DNA of 64,000 bases from DATAOG01 sp963782885 (lineage in GTDB: Bacteria; Pseudomonadota; Alphaproteobacteria; Geminicoccales; Geminicoccaceae): assembly GCA_963782885.1 (NCBI GenBank), contig CAWALL010000008.1:724565-788564 (forward strand). The letters are read 5' to 3'. Below are positions 34,350 through 44,400 of this stretch, piece after piece. The first letter of the stretch is position 1. The number at the start of each line of letters is the position of its first letter. The notes under the pieces were generated by a model, which saw only the letters and a list, made by a program, of their open reading frames with translations, was not told where the DNA came from and made no database searches. The position numbers and the translations under genes were made by a program.

Positions 34350-36569
34350 ATGCGGCTGAGAAGGGGGTGCGCGATCGGCCTGCTGGCCGGCGGGCTCGGC
34401 GCGGCGCTCGCCGCGACGCCCTACGGCTGGGCGGTCGAGGAGCGGCTCGGGCTGAGCTGGTTGTTCAGCGTGCGCGGCCCGCGCGAGGCGCCGGCCGACA
34501 CCGCGGTCATCAGTATGGACCGGGAGACGGCCGAGCAGCTCCACCTGCCCGAGAAGATCAGGGACTGGCCGCGCGCCGTCTACGCCCGCCTGATCGAGCG
34601 CCTGGTCGACGCCGGCGCGGCGGTCATCGTCTTCGACGTGATCTTCGACCGGCCGCGCGACCCGGCCGACGATCGCGCGCTGGCCCAGGCGATCGCCGCC
34701 GCCAGACGGGTCGTGCTGTTCGAGTATCTGTACGAGGATTTCCGTTGGCTGCCCGGCCGCAACGGCGGGGTCGCGGGCCTGCTGGCCGGCAAACAGCTGC
34801 GGCCGCCGCTGCCAGTATTCGCCCAGGGCGCGGTCGGCTTGGCGCCGTTCCCGCTACCGCGGGCGACCGAGCGGGTCAGCCAGTTCTTCGCCTTCGCGTC
34901 GGACCTGGACGATCGGCCGACCTTGCCGGCGGTCGCCTTGCAGCGCTACGCCCTGCCGGTGCTCGCGGACTGGTCGCGGCTGTTGTCGGCGGCGGGCCTT
35001 GCGGTCGGGCAGGGCGAGCCAGCGACTGCACCCGGCCGGCTCGCGACCGCGGAGGCGCTGCGGGCCTACATGCAGACGGTGCGCCGCGCGTTCGTCGCCG
35101 ATCCCGGGCTCGGCACGCGGCTGCGGTCGGCGCTCGCGCGGACGTCGTTGGCTGCCGGCACGCGCCGTCTCCTCGCTGCTCTGATCGCCCTCTACGACGG
35201 ACCCGACGGCCACTATCTCAATTTCTACGGCCCGGTCGGACAGATCCCGACGATCCCGTTGCATCGCGTGCTGGAAGCGCCCGCGAGCCGTCCGCTGGCG
35301 CTCGCGGGCAAGGTGGTGTTCGTCGGCCAGTCGGAGCCGATCAACGCCAACCAGGACGGCTTCGTCACCGTCTTCGAGGGGCCCAGGAGCGCGCGCATGG
35401 GCGGGGTCGAGATCGCCGCGACGGCGCTCGCCAATCTGCTTGAAGGGCGGATGCTCCAGCCGGCCGGGCCCGGCCTACGGCTGGCCTGGACGCTCGGCTT
35501 CGGCGCGCTGGTCGGGCTGATCGGCGGGTTGCTGCCGGCGCCGCTGGCGGTGCCGCTGGGTCTGGCGTGCGCCGGGCTCGCCTATGCCGCGGCCCAGATG
35601 ACGTTCGCCCAAGCCAGCCTGTGGCTGCCGGTCACTGTGCCGCTTCTGGTCGAGCTGCCGCTCGGCCTGTTCTTGGGCCTGCTGCTGCAATACCGGGAGG
35701 CGCAGCGGGCCCGGGCCAACATCAGCCGGGGTCTCGGTTACTATCTGCCGGCCCGGATCGCGGCCGGGCTCGCCGAAGCCCGGGTCGACCCGAGAACCGT
35801 CAAGGAGGAACTGTTCGCCGCCTGCATGGTGACCGACGCCCATCGCTTCACCAGTCTCGCCGAGGACATGACCCCGGACCGGCTGAGCGGGTTGCTGGAC
35901 CAATATTTCGAGACCCTGTTCGGGGTCGTCGAGCGGCATGACGGCGTGGTGACCGACGTGGTCGGCGACGGCATGACCTGCGTTTGGACGATGGCGGCAC
36001 CCGCATGCCGGACGCAGGCGTGCCTGGCCGCGCTCGAGATCGATCGCGAGGTGGTCGCGTTCAACCGTCGCTTTAAGCGGCTCGGGCTGCCGACCCGGAT
36101 CGGCCTCAACGCCGGCCGCGTGATGGTCGGCAACGTCGGCGGCGGCCGCCGCTTCGCCTACAGCGTGGTTGGCGATGCGGTCAACACCGCCTCCCGGATC
36201 GAGGGCCTGAACAAGCAGCTCGGCACCCGGATCCTGGCGACCGACACCGTGGTCGAGGGCCTGCCCGGGCTGCTGCTGCGGCCGCTCGGCCACTTCCTGC
36301 CGGTCGGCAAGACCCGGCCGCTGCGCCTGTTCGAGATCCTCGGCCGCAGCGGCGAACCGCACGATGTCCGTCTGCTCGACGCCTTCGCCGCCGGGCTGGC
36401 GCAGTTCGAGATCGGCTGCTGGAGCGAGGCGGCGGCCCGCTTCGAGACGGTCCTGGCCGACCGCGCGGACGACGGTCCGGCCCGCTTCTATCTGGAGCGC
36501 TGCCGGCGCTACCAGAACGGCGCGCCGCGGCCGCCCGAGCCCGGGCTGATCCGCCTCGAGCACAAATAG
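34350..36569 (+). CDS. CHASE2-domain nucleotide cyclase
   Basis: 739-aa membrane sensor. An N-terminal helix (CAIGLLAGGLGAALAATPYG) is followed by a periplasmic CHASE2 domain to about residue 370 (DTAVISMDRETAEQLHLPEK, VIVFDVIFDRPRDPADDRAL, KVVFVGQSEPINANQDGFVT). Three further helices lead to a class III catalytic domain: VTDAHRFTSLAEDM, DVVGDGMTCVWT, and YSVVGDAVNTASRIEG with the Asn and Arg. The usual adenine-specifying Lys is Asp (VTDVVGDG) and the paired Asp is lost (FAYSVVG). The tail (LDAFAAGLAQFEIGCWSEAA, ARFETVLAD) is TPR-like. ATG at 34350 preferred over TTG at 34347. Followed by a FecR-TPR-barrel gene; a partial copy of its 3' end recurs at 41212. Confidence 0.88.
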   Translation: MRLRRGCAIGLLAGGLGAALAATPYGWAVEERLGLSWLFSVRGPREAPADTAVISMDRETAEQLHLPEKIRDWPRAVYARLIERLVDAGAAVIVFDVIFDRPRDPADDRALAQAIAAARRVVLFEYLYEDFRWLPGRNGGVAGLLAGKQLRPPLPVFAQGAVGLAPFPLPRATERVSQFFAFASDLDDRPTLPAVALQRYALPVLADWSRLLSAAGLAVGQGEPATAPGRLATAEALRAYMQTVRRAFVADPGLGTRLRSALARTSLAAGTRRLLAALIALYDGPDGHYLNFYGPVGQIPTIPLHRVLEAPASRPLALAGKVVFVGQSEPINANQDGFVTVFEGPRSARMGGVEIAATALANLLEGRMLQPAGPGLRLAWTLGFGALVGLIGGLLPAPLAVPLGLACAGLAYAAAQMTFAQASLWLPVTVPLLVELPLGLFLGLLLQYREAQRARANISRGLGYYLPARIAAGLAEARVDPRTVKEELFAACMVTDAHRFTSLAEDMTPDRLSGLLDQYFETLFGVVERHDGVVTDVVGDGMTCVWTMAAPACRTQACLAALEIDREVVAFNRRFKRLGLPTRIGLNAGRVMVGNVGGGRRFAYSVVGDAVNTASRIEGLNKQLGTRILATDTVVEGLPGLLLRPLGHFLPVGKTRPLRLFEILGRSGEPHDVRLLDAFAAGLAQFEIGCWSEAAARFETVLADRADDGPARFYLERCRRYQNGAPRPPEPGLIRLEHK

Positions 36570-36601
36570 GAGTGAGCGCTGCGGTAGCGGTGCCGACCCG
36601 T

Positions 36602-36632
36602 CGAACGAAGGATATTGTTGCAAAATTCAATC
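36602..36632 (+). promoter_or_regulatory. Conserved leader upstream of FecR-TPR-barrel gene 1
   Basis: A 31-bp stretch (beginning cgaacgaaggatattgttgc) is identical to 41387-41417 upstream of the second barrel gene, while flanking bases differ. It is AT-rich against a GC-rich background and lies 55-85 bp before the start codon. Conservation within a diverged duplication suggests promoter or operator function. Confidence 0.5.
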
Positions 36633-36686
36633 TGCATTAATCTGACTCCGATAGGAGATTCAAATTTACAGTTATGGTTGGCGGAA

Positions 36687-39600
36687 ATGCCCCGTAGCAG
36701 GGCCACAGCGGTCGGGATCGTCTCGACGGCCGCCGGATGGGTGGTGGCGGTCTCGGCCGGCGCCGCGCTGTTCTTATCGGCCGCCACGAGCCATGCCGCC
36801 GAGCCCTGCGAGCCGGGGATCGCACGGATCGTCTCCCTGCAGGGTCGGGTCGAGGTCCAGCGCGGCGAGGCTGGCGCCTGGACGGCGGCCGCGCTCGACG
36901 AGCAGCTGTGCATCGGCGACACCATCCGGGTCGGGGCGTTGGCCCGGGCGGCCCTCGCGCTGGCCAACGATTCCGTGCTCAGCATCGATCAGCTGACCAC
37001 GCTGCGTCTGGACGCGCCGGCGGAGCCCGGGCACTCGCTGCTCGACCTGCTGTCCGGGGCCGTCCATTTCTTCAGCCATCGGCCGCGCACGCTTGAGATC
37101 GACACGCCGATCGCGAGCGCCGGTGCCGAGGGCACCGAGTTCCTGATGCGGGTGCGGCCGGACCGGACCGAGGTCGTCATGTTCGAGGGCCGCGTCCGGC
37201 TGCGGACGCCTGAGGGCGAGCTGCTGCTGGCGAGCGGCGATGCCGGAATTGCGACCCCGGGCGCGGCACCCCGGCCCGAGATCGTCGCCCGGCCCCGCGA
37301 TGCGGTCGCCTGGGCGCTCTACTACCCGCCGATCCTGGCGCCGCTGGCCGAGCGCCGGCCGGCGCCGAGCGCGCTGCCCCAGGGCCTGCAGACCGCGATC
37401 GAGCGGGTCGCGGCCAACGACTACGCAGGCGCGATCGCGGCCCTCGATGCCGTCCCCGAACCGGCGCGCGATGCCCGCTACTACACCTACCGCGCCGGCG
37501 TGCTCCTGAACGTCGGCCGGGTGGACGAGGCATCGCAGGCAATCGACCGGGCGCTCGCCCTCAATCCGGACGCCGCCGAGGCGCTCGCCGAGCGGGCGGT
37601 GATCGCGGTCGTCCAGAACCGGCGCGCCGACGCGCTCGCCGACGCCAGGCGCGCGGTCGAGCTCGACCCCGCTTCGGCGCCCGCCCGGATCGCGCTCTCC
37701 TACGCGCTGCAGGCGAGCTTCGACCTCGAAGCGGCGCGCGCCACGCTGCGCGAGGCGGCGGCGCATACGCCGGACAATGCGCTGGTCCAGGCCCGGCTCG
37801 CCGAGCTCGAGCTGTCGTTCGGCAACCTCGACGCCGCCGAGGCCGCGGCCGAGCGGGCCGTGGCGCTGGCGCCCGAGCTCGAGCGGACCCAGATGGTCCT
37901 GGGCTTCGCGGCCCTGACCCGGATCGACATCGACCAGGCCAGGGCCGCGTTCGAGCGTGCGATCGCGCTGGATTCGGCCGAGCCGCTGGCCCGCCTCGGC
38001 CTCGGCCTCGCCAAGATCCGCGCGGGCCACCTCGACGCCGGCGGCCGCGAGCTGGAGATCGCGGTCGCCCTCGATCCCAACGACTCCCTGCTCCGCAGCT
38101 ACCTCGGCAAGGCCTACTTCGAGGAGAAGCGCGGCCCCCAGGATGCCGATCAGTTCCGGATCGCCAAGGAGCTCGATCCCAACGACCCCACGCCCTGGTT
38201 CTACGACGCGATCCGCTTGCAGACCGAGAACCGCCCGGTCGAGGCGCTGCACAATCTTGAAAAGTCGATCGCGCTCAACGACAACCGCGCGCCCTACCGC
38301 TCACGCCTGCTGCTCGACGAGGATGTCGCCGTGCGGCAAACCAGCCTCGCACGCATCTACAGCGATCTCGGCTTCAATCAGGTGGCCCTGGTCGAGGCGA
38401 CCAAGTCTCTCAACCAGGACCCGACGAATTATTCCGCCCACCGTTTCCTGTCGGACACCTACGCGTTGCTGCCCCGTCACGAGATCGCCCGCGCAAGCGA
38501 GCAGCTGCAATCCCAGTTGTTTCAGCCGATCAACATCAATCCAGTTCCGCCGAGCGCGCCGATCACTGATCTCAACGTGATTACCGCCGCCCGACCGACG
38601 GAGGCCGCCTTCAACGAGTTCACGCCGCTCTTCGAGCGTAACCGCGCCCAACTCACGGCTGCCGGCACGGCCGGCAGCAATCAGACCTATGGCAACGAGC
38701 TGATCGCCTCGGGCCTCTGGAACCGCTATTCCCTGTCCGCCGGCCAATTTCACTTCCAGACCGACGGCTTCCGTAAGAACAACGATCTGCAGAACAACAT
38801 CTATACGCTGTTCGGCCAAAGCGATCTCACCGAGAAGCTCAGCGTGCAGGCCGAGTACCGCCATCGCAGAACCGACAGCGGCGACCGGCAGTTGCGATTT
38901 AACCTGGACGACTTCCGGCCTAACTTCCGCGACGACATCGAGGAGGATGTGTTCCGCGTCGGCGGCCGAATTACACCCGCGCCCGGACAGGTTGGCCTCA
39001 TCTCGGGGATTTACACCGATCGTCAGGATGATACCAAGGACGAAGACGTGGATTTCGGCAGCAAGACCAAGGATAAGCTGAGTACCAATATCAGCCAGCT
39101 CGAAGCCCAGTACTTGGGCGAGTTCGGCTCCTTGCGTCTAGTCGGCGGCGCTGGCGGGGTCGGATCGGATGGTCGTACTCGCGAGTCGGAGGATGGGGAG
39201 CCTTTCCCGAAGCGGCAGCACAATATCACGGCGGGCGACATCTATCTGACGGCTAACTTGGCGCTATCGCCGGCGCTCGATCTGACGACGCGCCTCGGGT
39301 ACGCTGATGTCAGCATCGAAAGCAAGCAAGAGGGGGGACAGGACGAGATTGGCACGGCGGGGCTGACGCCGGGATTCGGCTTCATTTGGCGGCCTGCCGA
39401 GCTCCTGCAGTTGCGGGCAGCTGGGGGGCGAACGATCAAGAGGCCCTATGTCGCCAACCAGACCTTAGAACCCACTCAGCTCGCTGGCTTCAACGAGCTG
39501 CTTGATGACAAGGACGGCACGCGTGCCGACTGGCTGGGCCTCGGCGCCGACCTTCGTGCTAGCGAGTCGCTGCGAATCGGGAGCGAGCTGGTGTGGCGGC

Positions 39601-40112
39601 GCCTATCGCGTCAGGTTTCAGAGCCCACCGATACCGGCGATTTCCAGCACAAGAATGAGACCGCGAGGGACGACCGCGCCACGGCTTATCTGTATTGGAT
39701 CGCGACCGACCAAATCGTGATGTCGCTGGAATTGATTGGTGAGGACTACTCAGCCAATAAGCGAGACAATCCATCCTTTTCAAGGATGCGGACCCTGACA
39801 GTGCCGCTGCGCCTTAACTACACCATGCCCGCCGGATGGTTCGCGACGGCACAGACCTCCTTTGTGGCGCAGGATGTAGACCAGCCCAGCGACGGCGACA
39901 ACACGGATCTCGACAGCCACGGCCTGCTGGTCGACTTGGCGGCGGGCTACCGATTGCCGAAACGATACGGGATCATCGCTGTGGAGGCAACGAACCTGCT
40001 CGATGAGCGCTTGGCTTTCCAGGACGAGAGCTTTCGCACTAGCCGGGGACAAGTGGACCCGCGCTTCATCCCGTCCCGCGCTTTCTTCGCCACCGTCACC
40101 TTGAACTTTTGA
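36687..40112 (+). CDS. FecR-domain, TPR, outer-membrane beta-barrel protein (copy 1)
   Basis: 1141 aa from the ATG at 36687, giving a signal peptide (GWVVAVSAGAALFLSAATSH, cleavage after HAA). Then a FecR-like domain (about 40-190: IVSLQGRVEVQRGEAGAW, GDTIRVGALARAALALANDS, EGTEFLMRVRPDRTEVVMFE), about ten TPR-like repeats to residue ~600 (ALNPDAAEALAERAVIAVVQ), and a C-terminal barrel of about 450 residues with alternating strands ending in FATVTLNF, the usual Phe-terminated outer-membrane signature. The barrel resembles a TonB-receptor or porin barrel without a plug. Directly after the CHASE2 cyclase and 9 nt before the Cys-rich gene, so likely co-transcribed. The barrel part is less GC-rich than the rest. 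Confidence 0.82.
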   Translation: MPRSRATAVGIVSTAAGWVVAVSAGAALFLSAATSHAAEPCEPGIARIVSLQGRVEVQRGEAGAWTAAALDEQLCIGDTIRVGALARAALALANDSVLSIDQLTTLRLDAPAEPGHSLLDLLSGAVHFFSHRPRTLEIDTPIASAGAEGTEFLMRVRPDRTEVVMFEGRVRLRTPEGELLLASGDAGIATPGAAPRPEIVARPRDAVAWALYYPPILAPLAERRPAPSALPQGLQTAIERVAANDYAGAIAALDAVPEPARDARYYTYRAGVLLNVGRVDEASQAIDRALALNPDAAEALAERAVIAVVQNRRADALADARRAVELDPASAPARIALSYALQASFDLEAARATLREAAAHTPDNALVQARLAELELSFGNLDAAEAAAERAVALAPELERTQMVLGFAALTRIDIDQARAAFERAIALDSAEPLARLGLGLAKIRAGHLDAGGRELEIAVALDPNDSLLRSYLGKAYFEEKRGPQDADQFRIAKELDPNDPTPWFYDAIRLQTENRPVEALHNLEKSIALNDNRAPYRSRLLLDEDVAVRQTSLARIYSDLGFNQVALVEATKSLNQDPTNYSAHRFLSDTYALLPRHEIARASEQLQSQLFQPININPVPPSAPITDLNVITAARPTEAAFNEFTPLFERNRAQLTAAGTAGSNQTYGNELIASGLWNRYSLSAGQFHFQTDGFRKNNDLQNNIYTLFGQSDLTEKLSVQAEYRHRRTDSGDRQLRFNLDDFRPNFRDDIEEDVFRVGGRITPAPGQVGLISGIYTDRQDDTKDEDVDFGSKTKDKLSTNISQLEAQYLGEFGSLRLVGGAGGVGSDGRTRESEDGEPFPKRQHNITAGDIYLTANLALSPALDLTTRLGYADVSIESKQEGGQDEIGTAGLTPGFGFIWRPAELLQLRAAGGRTIKRPYVANQTLEPTQLAGFNELLDDKDGTRADWLGLGADLRASESLRIGSELVWRRLSRQVSEPTDTGDFQHKNETARDDRATAYLYWIATDQIVMSLELIGEDYSANKRDNPSFSRMRTLTVPLRLNYTMPAGWFATAQTSFVAQDVDQPSDGDNTDLDSHGLLVDLAAGYRLPKRYGIIAVEATNLLDERLAFQDESFRTSRGQVDPRFIPSRAFFATVTLNF

Positions 40113-40121
40113 GAGGGCACC

Positions 40122-41009
40122 ATGCAACGACGATCGGGCATACTTGGTGAGTTCAGCTGTCTGGCGGCAGCACTGATGTTCTCTCTCGGTTGCGGCAGCG
40201 CCACTGCGATTGCGCAGCCGACATCCATCTGTACGCTGACTGGTCCCGCGGCCGCGGTACTCCTTGACCTCTTCAATCCGTCCGTGCCGGTGCTTGTCGC
40301 CGGCGTTGGCGGGAACCCAGTCCCCATCCTCCTCACCCGAGATGAGGGCGACGCTGCCTCCCTACTGAAAACACTGTTCTCGACCGACCCGGTGGAGAAC
40401 TGCGACCTCGAGGGCGGCACCGCGTGTTGCAATTCCGTAACTCACAAAATGGTGCTGAGCGCCACCTACGAAGCCAAGCCCGGCTGGCTGCGTATGGGCG
40501 AGCTTTGCGTGGCCCCGAAAGCGGTGGCGCGACCTGGAATCGATTTCGTTCCCGTCCCGGAAACGGTTTCGATGGAGCTCAACGCCCAATGCGGCGTCGA
40601 TGACTGCTTCATGGAGCTATCGGACGAGAACGGCGAGCCTGTGGTCGCGGTCAACGCGCCCTCGCGGAGCAGTCCGCTTTGGGCCTACTGCTTCATGCAC
40701 TTGACAAACTCCGACGATTCCACGCGTGCGTTTGCATATTCGCCGGCGAAAGAGGGCAGCGTCCGGTTGACATCATGGATTATGCGGCGGCCAGTGCTTC
40801 GGGCGAACCCTCAGATCATCCCCGCCAAGCATGTGCACTCGCCACCACCGCCGCCCAGATGCCAAAGCGCTGCCCCTGACCATTGCAACAACGGGTCGGA
40901 GATCACCTATAAGCGTTGTCGGCCCGACGTGCGGCACTGGTACAAGTATTCCGACAGCACCGACGATTGGTGCCAGCTGACAAGCAAGTGCAAATGCCCG
41001 AGTCCTTGA
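40122..41009 (+). CDS. Secreted cysteine-rich protein of unknown function
   Basis: 295 aa with a signal peptide (SCLAAALMFSLGCGSATAIA). The mature part has at least 15 cysteines, several paired (GGTACCNSV, LNAQCGVDDCF, DDWCQLTSKCKCPSP), which points to a disulfide-stabilised extracytoplasmic protein. A proline stretch (SPPPPPR) separates the body from a Cys-rich tail. I do not recognise the family. It starts 9 nt after the barrel gene with a GAGAGGG site, so translation is probably coupled. Lower GC than the housekeeping genes. The equivalent slot in the duplicated segment holds an unrelated gene. Confidence 0.65.
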   Translation: MQRRSGILGEFSCLAAALMFSLGCGSATAIAQPTSICTLTGPAAAVLLDLFNPSVPVLVAGVGGNPVPILLTRDEGDAASLLKTLFSTDPVENCDLEGGTACCNSVTHKMVLSATYEAKPGWLRMGELCVAPKAVARPGIDFVPVPETVSMELNAQCGVDDCFMELSDENGEPVVAVNAPSRSSPLWAYCFMHLTNSDDSTRAFAYSPAKEGSVRLTSWIMRRPVLRANPQIIPAKHVHSPPPPPRCQSAAPDHCNNGSEITYKRCRPDVRHWYKYSDSTDDWCQLTSKCKCPSP

Positions 41010-41095
41010 GTTTGTCAGCCGAGCGCCAGAACGCAGCGGCAACGGGCCTAAGGAGGCGTTGGCCAGTGGTGGTTTCGGGACAACGGCGTGGGCAT

Positions 41096-41212
41096 CGGCG
41101 GTCTGTTCGACGAAGTCGCAGGCCTGGCGCAGGCTGCCGGGGGCGGTGGCGGCGCGGGCTGCTGGCGGGCGAACTTGACCAGGTCGCATTGGACCATCAC
41201 CGCGCGATCAGG
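41096..41212 (-). pseudogene. 3' fragment of a BatD-like gene
   Basis: Minus-strand frames read QCDLVKFARQQPAP and, in another frame, SLRQACDFVEQTADAH. The same segment in the intact locus (45694-45850) reads RCDLVKFAREQPAP and LRQARDFVEQTAGPQ. Base identity is high by eye over about 115 bp. There is no upstream part of the gene and no matching stop, so it is a duplication scar. Confidence 0.75.
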
Positions 41213-41355
41213 TGGCGGCGGCCCGCTTCGAGACGGTCCTGGCCGACCGCGCGGACGATGGTCCGGCCCGCTTCGATCTGGAGCGCTGCCGGCGCTACCA
41301 GAACGGCGCGCCGCTGCCACCCGAGCCCGGGCTGATCCGCCTCGAGCACAAGTAG
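41212..41355 (+). pseudogene. 3' fragment of the CHASE2 cyclase
   Basis: 48 codons including the stop: AAARFETVLADRADDGPARF, LERCRRYQNGAP, then PEPGLIRLEHK, nearly identical to the last codons of the cyclase ending at 36569 (differences include Y to D, R to L). No catalytic domain precedes it. Marks the left end of duplication copy B. Confidence 0.85.
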
Positions 41356-41386
41356 GAATGCGCGCTGCGGTAGGATGCCGACCGAC

Positions 41387-41417
41387 CGAACGAAGGATAT
41401 TGTTGCAAAATTCAATC
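41387..41417 (+). promoter_or_regulatory. Conserved leader upstream of FecR-TPR-barrel gene 2
   Basis: Identical over 31 bp to 36602-36632, at a similar distance from the start codon (55-85 bp). See that entry. The sequence after it has diverged. Confidence 0.5.
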
Positions 41418-41471
41418 CAAGCTAGGGTGACTTCGATAGGTGAGCCAAATTTACAGTTCAGGGGCAGCAGA

Positions 41472-44400
41472 ATGCCTCACAGCAGCGTCACAGCGGCCGA
41501 GGTCGCCTGGGCGGCCGCAGAATGGTTGCTGGCGGTCGCAGCCGGCGTCGCGCTGCTGGTTGTCGGCCGCCACCAGCCATGCCGCCGAGCCCTGCGAGCC
41601 CGCGATCGCGCGCATCGTGTCCTTGCAGGGCCGGGTCGAGGTGCAGCGCGGCGCCGCCGGCGCCTGGACGGCGGCCGACGCTCGATGACCAGCTCTGCAT
41701 CGGCGATACCATCCGGGTCGGCGCCTATGCCCGGGCGGCGCTGGCGCTGGACAACGAATCGGTGCTCAGCATCGATCAGCTGACCACGCTGCGTCTGGAC
41801 GCGCCGGTGGAGACCGGGCGCTCGTTGCTCGACCTGCTGTTCGGCGAGGCCCATTTCTTCAGTCACCGGCCACGGGCGCTCGAGATCGACACGCCGATCG
41901 CCAATGCCGGCGCCGAGGGCACCGAGTTCCTGATGCGGGCGCAGGCGGACCGGACTGAGGTCCTGGTGTTCGAGGGCCGGGTCCGCTTGCGGACGCCCGA
42001 GGGCGAGCTGCTGCTGGCCAGCGGCGATGCCGGGGTGGCGGCTCCGGGCGCGCCGCCCCGGCCCGAGATCATCGCCCGGCCGCGGGATGCGGTCGCCTGG
42101 ACGCTCTACTATCCGCCGATCCTGGCGCCGCTGGCCGAGCGTCGCGCACCGCCGAGCGCGCTGCCCCAGGGTCTGCAGACCGCGACCCTGCGGGTCGCGG
42201 CCAACGACTACGCGGGCGCGATCGCGGCGCTCGACGCGGTGCCGGAGGCGGCGCGCGATGCCCGTTATTATACCTACCGCGCCGGCGTGCTGCTCAACGT
42301 CGGCCGGGTGGACGAGGCATCGCAGGCGATCGACCGGGCGCTGGCGCTGGACCCCGAAGCCGCCGAGCGCGCTCGCCGAGCGGGCGGTGATCGAAGTCGT
42401 CCAGAACCGGCGCGAGGAGGCGCTGGCGGACGCCAGACATGCGGTCGAGCTCGACCCCGACTCCGCGCCCGCCCGGATCGCGCTCTCCTATGCCCTGCAG
42501 GCTGGCTTCGATCTCGAAGCGGCGCGCGCGACCTTGCGCGAGGCGGCCGAACGGACGCCCGAGAACGCGCTGGTGCAGGCCAGGCTCGCGGAGATCGAGC
42601 TCTCGTTCGGCGATCTGGACGAGGCGCAGGCCACGGCAGAGCGGGCGGTGGCGCTGGCGCCGGACCTTGCCCGCACCCAGATGGTGCTGGGCTTCGCGGC
42701 GCTGACCCGGATCGACATCGACCAGGCGAAGGCGGCTTTCGAGCACGCGATCGAGCTCGATTCCGCCGAGCCGCTCGCGAGGCTCGGCCTCGGCCTCGCC
42801 ACGATTCGCGCGGGCGACCTCGAGGCGGGCCGGCGCGAGCTCGAGATCGCGGTCGCGCTCGATCCGAACAATTCGCTGCTCCGCAGCTACCTCGGCAAGG
42901 CCTATTTCGAGGAGAAGCGCGCGCCTTTGGACGCGCAGCAATACCAGATCGCCAAGCAGCTCGATCCGAACGACCCGACGCCCTGGTTCTACGACGCGAT
43001 CCGCCTGCAGACCGAGAACCGCCCGGTCGAGGCGCTGCGCAGCCTCGAGACCTCGATCCGGCTCAACGACAACCGCGCGGTCTACCGCTCGCGCCTCCTG
43101 CTCGACGAGGACATCGCGGTCCGCCAGACCAGCCTCGCGCGCATCTACAACGACCTCGGCTTCGAGCAGGTGGCGCTCACCGAGGCGACCAAATCGCTCA
43201 ACGCCGATCCGGCCAACTACTCGGCGCACCGGTTCCTGTCCGACACCTATGCCGCCCTGCCGCGCCACGAGATCGCGCGCGCGAGCGAGCTGCTGCAGTC
43301 GCAGCTGCTGCAGCCGCTCAACATCAACCCGGTCCAGCCGAGCCTGCCGCTCACGGATTTCAACATCGTGACCGGCGCCGGCCCGTCCCAGGCCGCGTTC
43401 AACGAGTTCACCCCCTTGTTCGCGCGCCAGAGCGCCCAGCTGAACACGACCGGCATCGTGGGCACCAATGACACCTATGGCGGCGAGGGTGTCTTGACCA
43501 TGCTGTACGATCGAACGTCGCTGTCGGTCGGCGGTTCGGACTTCACCACCGATGGCTTCCGGGCCAACAACGACGACAAAACCGGCTTGGCCGATGCCTA
43601 TGCGCAGGTCGCGGTGACGCCCAAGCTCAACCTTCAGGCAGAATACCGCTATCGGAACACCGACCAAGGCGATCTCCTATTGAACTTCGATCCCGACGAT
43701 TTTTCCCGCGACAACCGGCGCAATCTGGACCAGAACACGGGACGCATCGGACTGCACTATGCACCGGCGCCCAGCTCGGACGTGCTGGCATCGGTCTTTT
43801 TCGCAGACCGAACCGAGAAGAGAACGGTAGTAGACTTCGCCACGTTAAATGGTCATGTCGAAGACAAGGGGTATCAGGCTGAAACTGAGTATTTGTTTCA
43901 TACCGATAACGCCAGTCTCGTGGCCGGCGGCGGCCTTTACGACATCGATGTCAATGGGAAAATCACCGCAGATTTTGGCGCCGGCTCGCCGATCGTCGTG
44001 AGTGACGACGACGGCAAGCGCCAACAGCAGAAGGGTTTTCTATATGGCAATCTCCAACTACCGGCCAATTTTTATTGGACTGCCGGCGTCAGCGTGGATC
44101 ATTTTGAGGAGGGCGATTTCGATCGCAACGAGGTCAATCCGAAGGTCGGCGTGCGCTGGCTCGCGACCGACTGGTTTCAGGTGCGTCTCGCTTATTTCGA
44201 GACGCTCAAGCCGGCCCTGGTCGTCCAGCAGACGATCGAACCGACCCAGGTCGCAGGGTTCAATCAATTCTTCGACGATATCAATGGCGCCGAGACGTCG
44301 ACCTATGCTGGCGGCGTCGATGTTCGAATCCTGGACAATCTTTATGGCGGGGCCGAGTATCGGCATCGCGATGTCAATTTCCCTGGCACTACTATCAGCA

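Larger units (their letters stand above)
36429..41220 (+). repeat. Tandem segmental duplication, copy A
   Basis: Copy A runs from within the cyclase 3' end (gcggcggcccgc at 36429) through the first barrel gene and the Cys-rich gene to a batD-like 3' fragment ending at about 41212-41220. The same cyclase motif recurs at 41215, an offset of 4786 bp. The junction is batD tail joined to cyclase tail, the structure expected of a head-to-tail duplication, and it lies in a shared gcggcggcc microhomology. Confidence 0.75.
41010..41471. other. Duplication-junction interval without an intact gene
   Basis: Holds the 3' fragment of a batD-like gene (minus strand), the 3' fragment of the CHASE2 cyclase (plus strand) and the conserved leader of barrel gene 2. 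41010-41095 holds nothing else I can identify. Confidence 0.7.
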
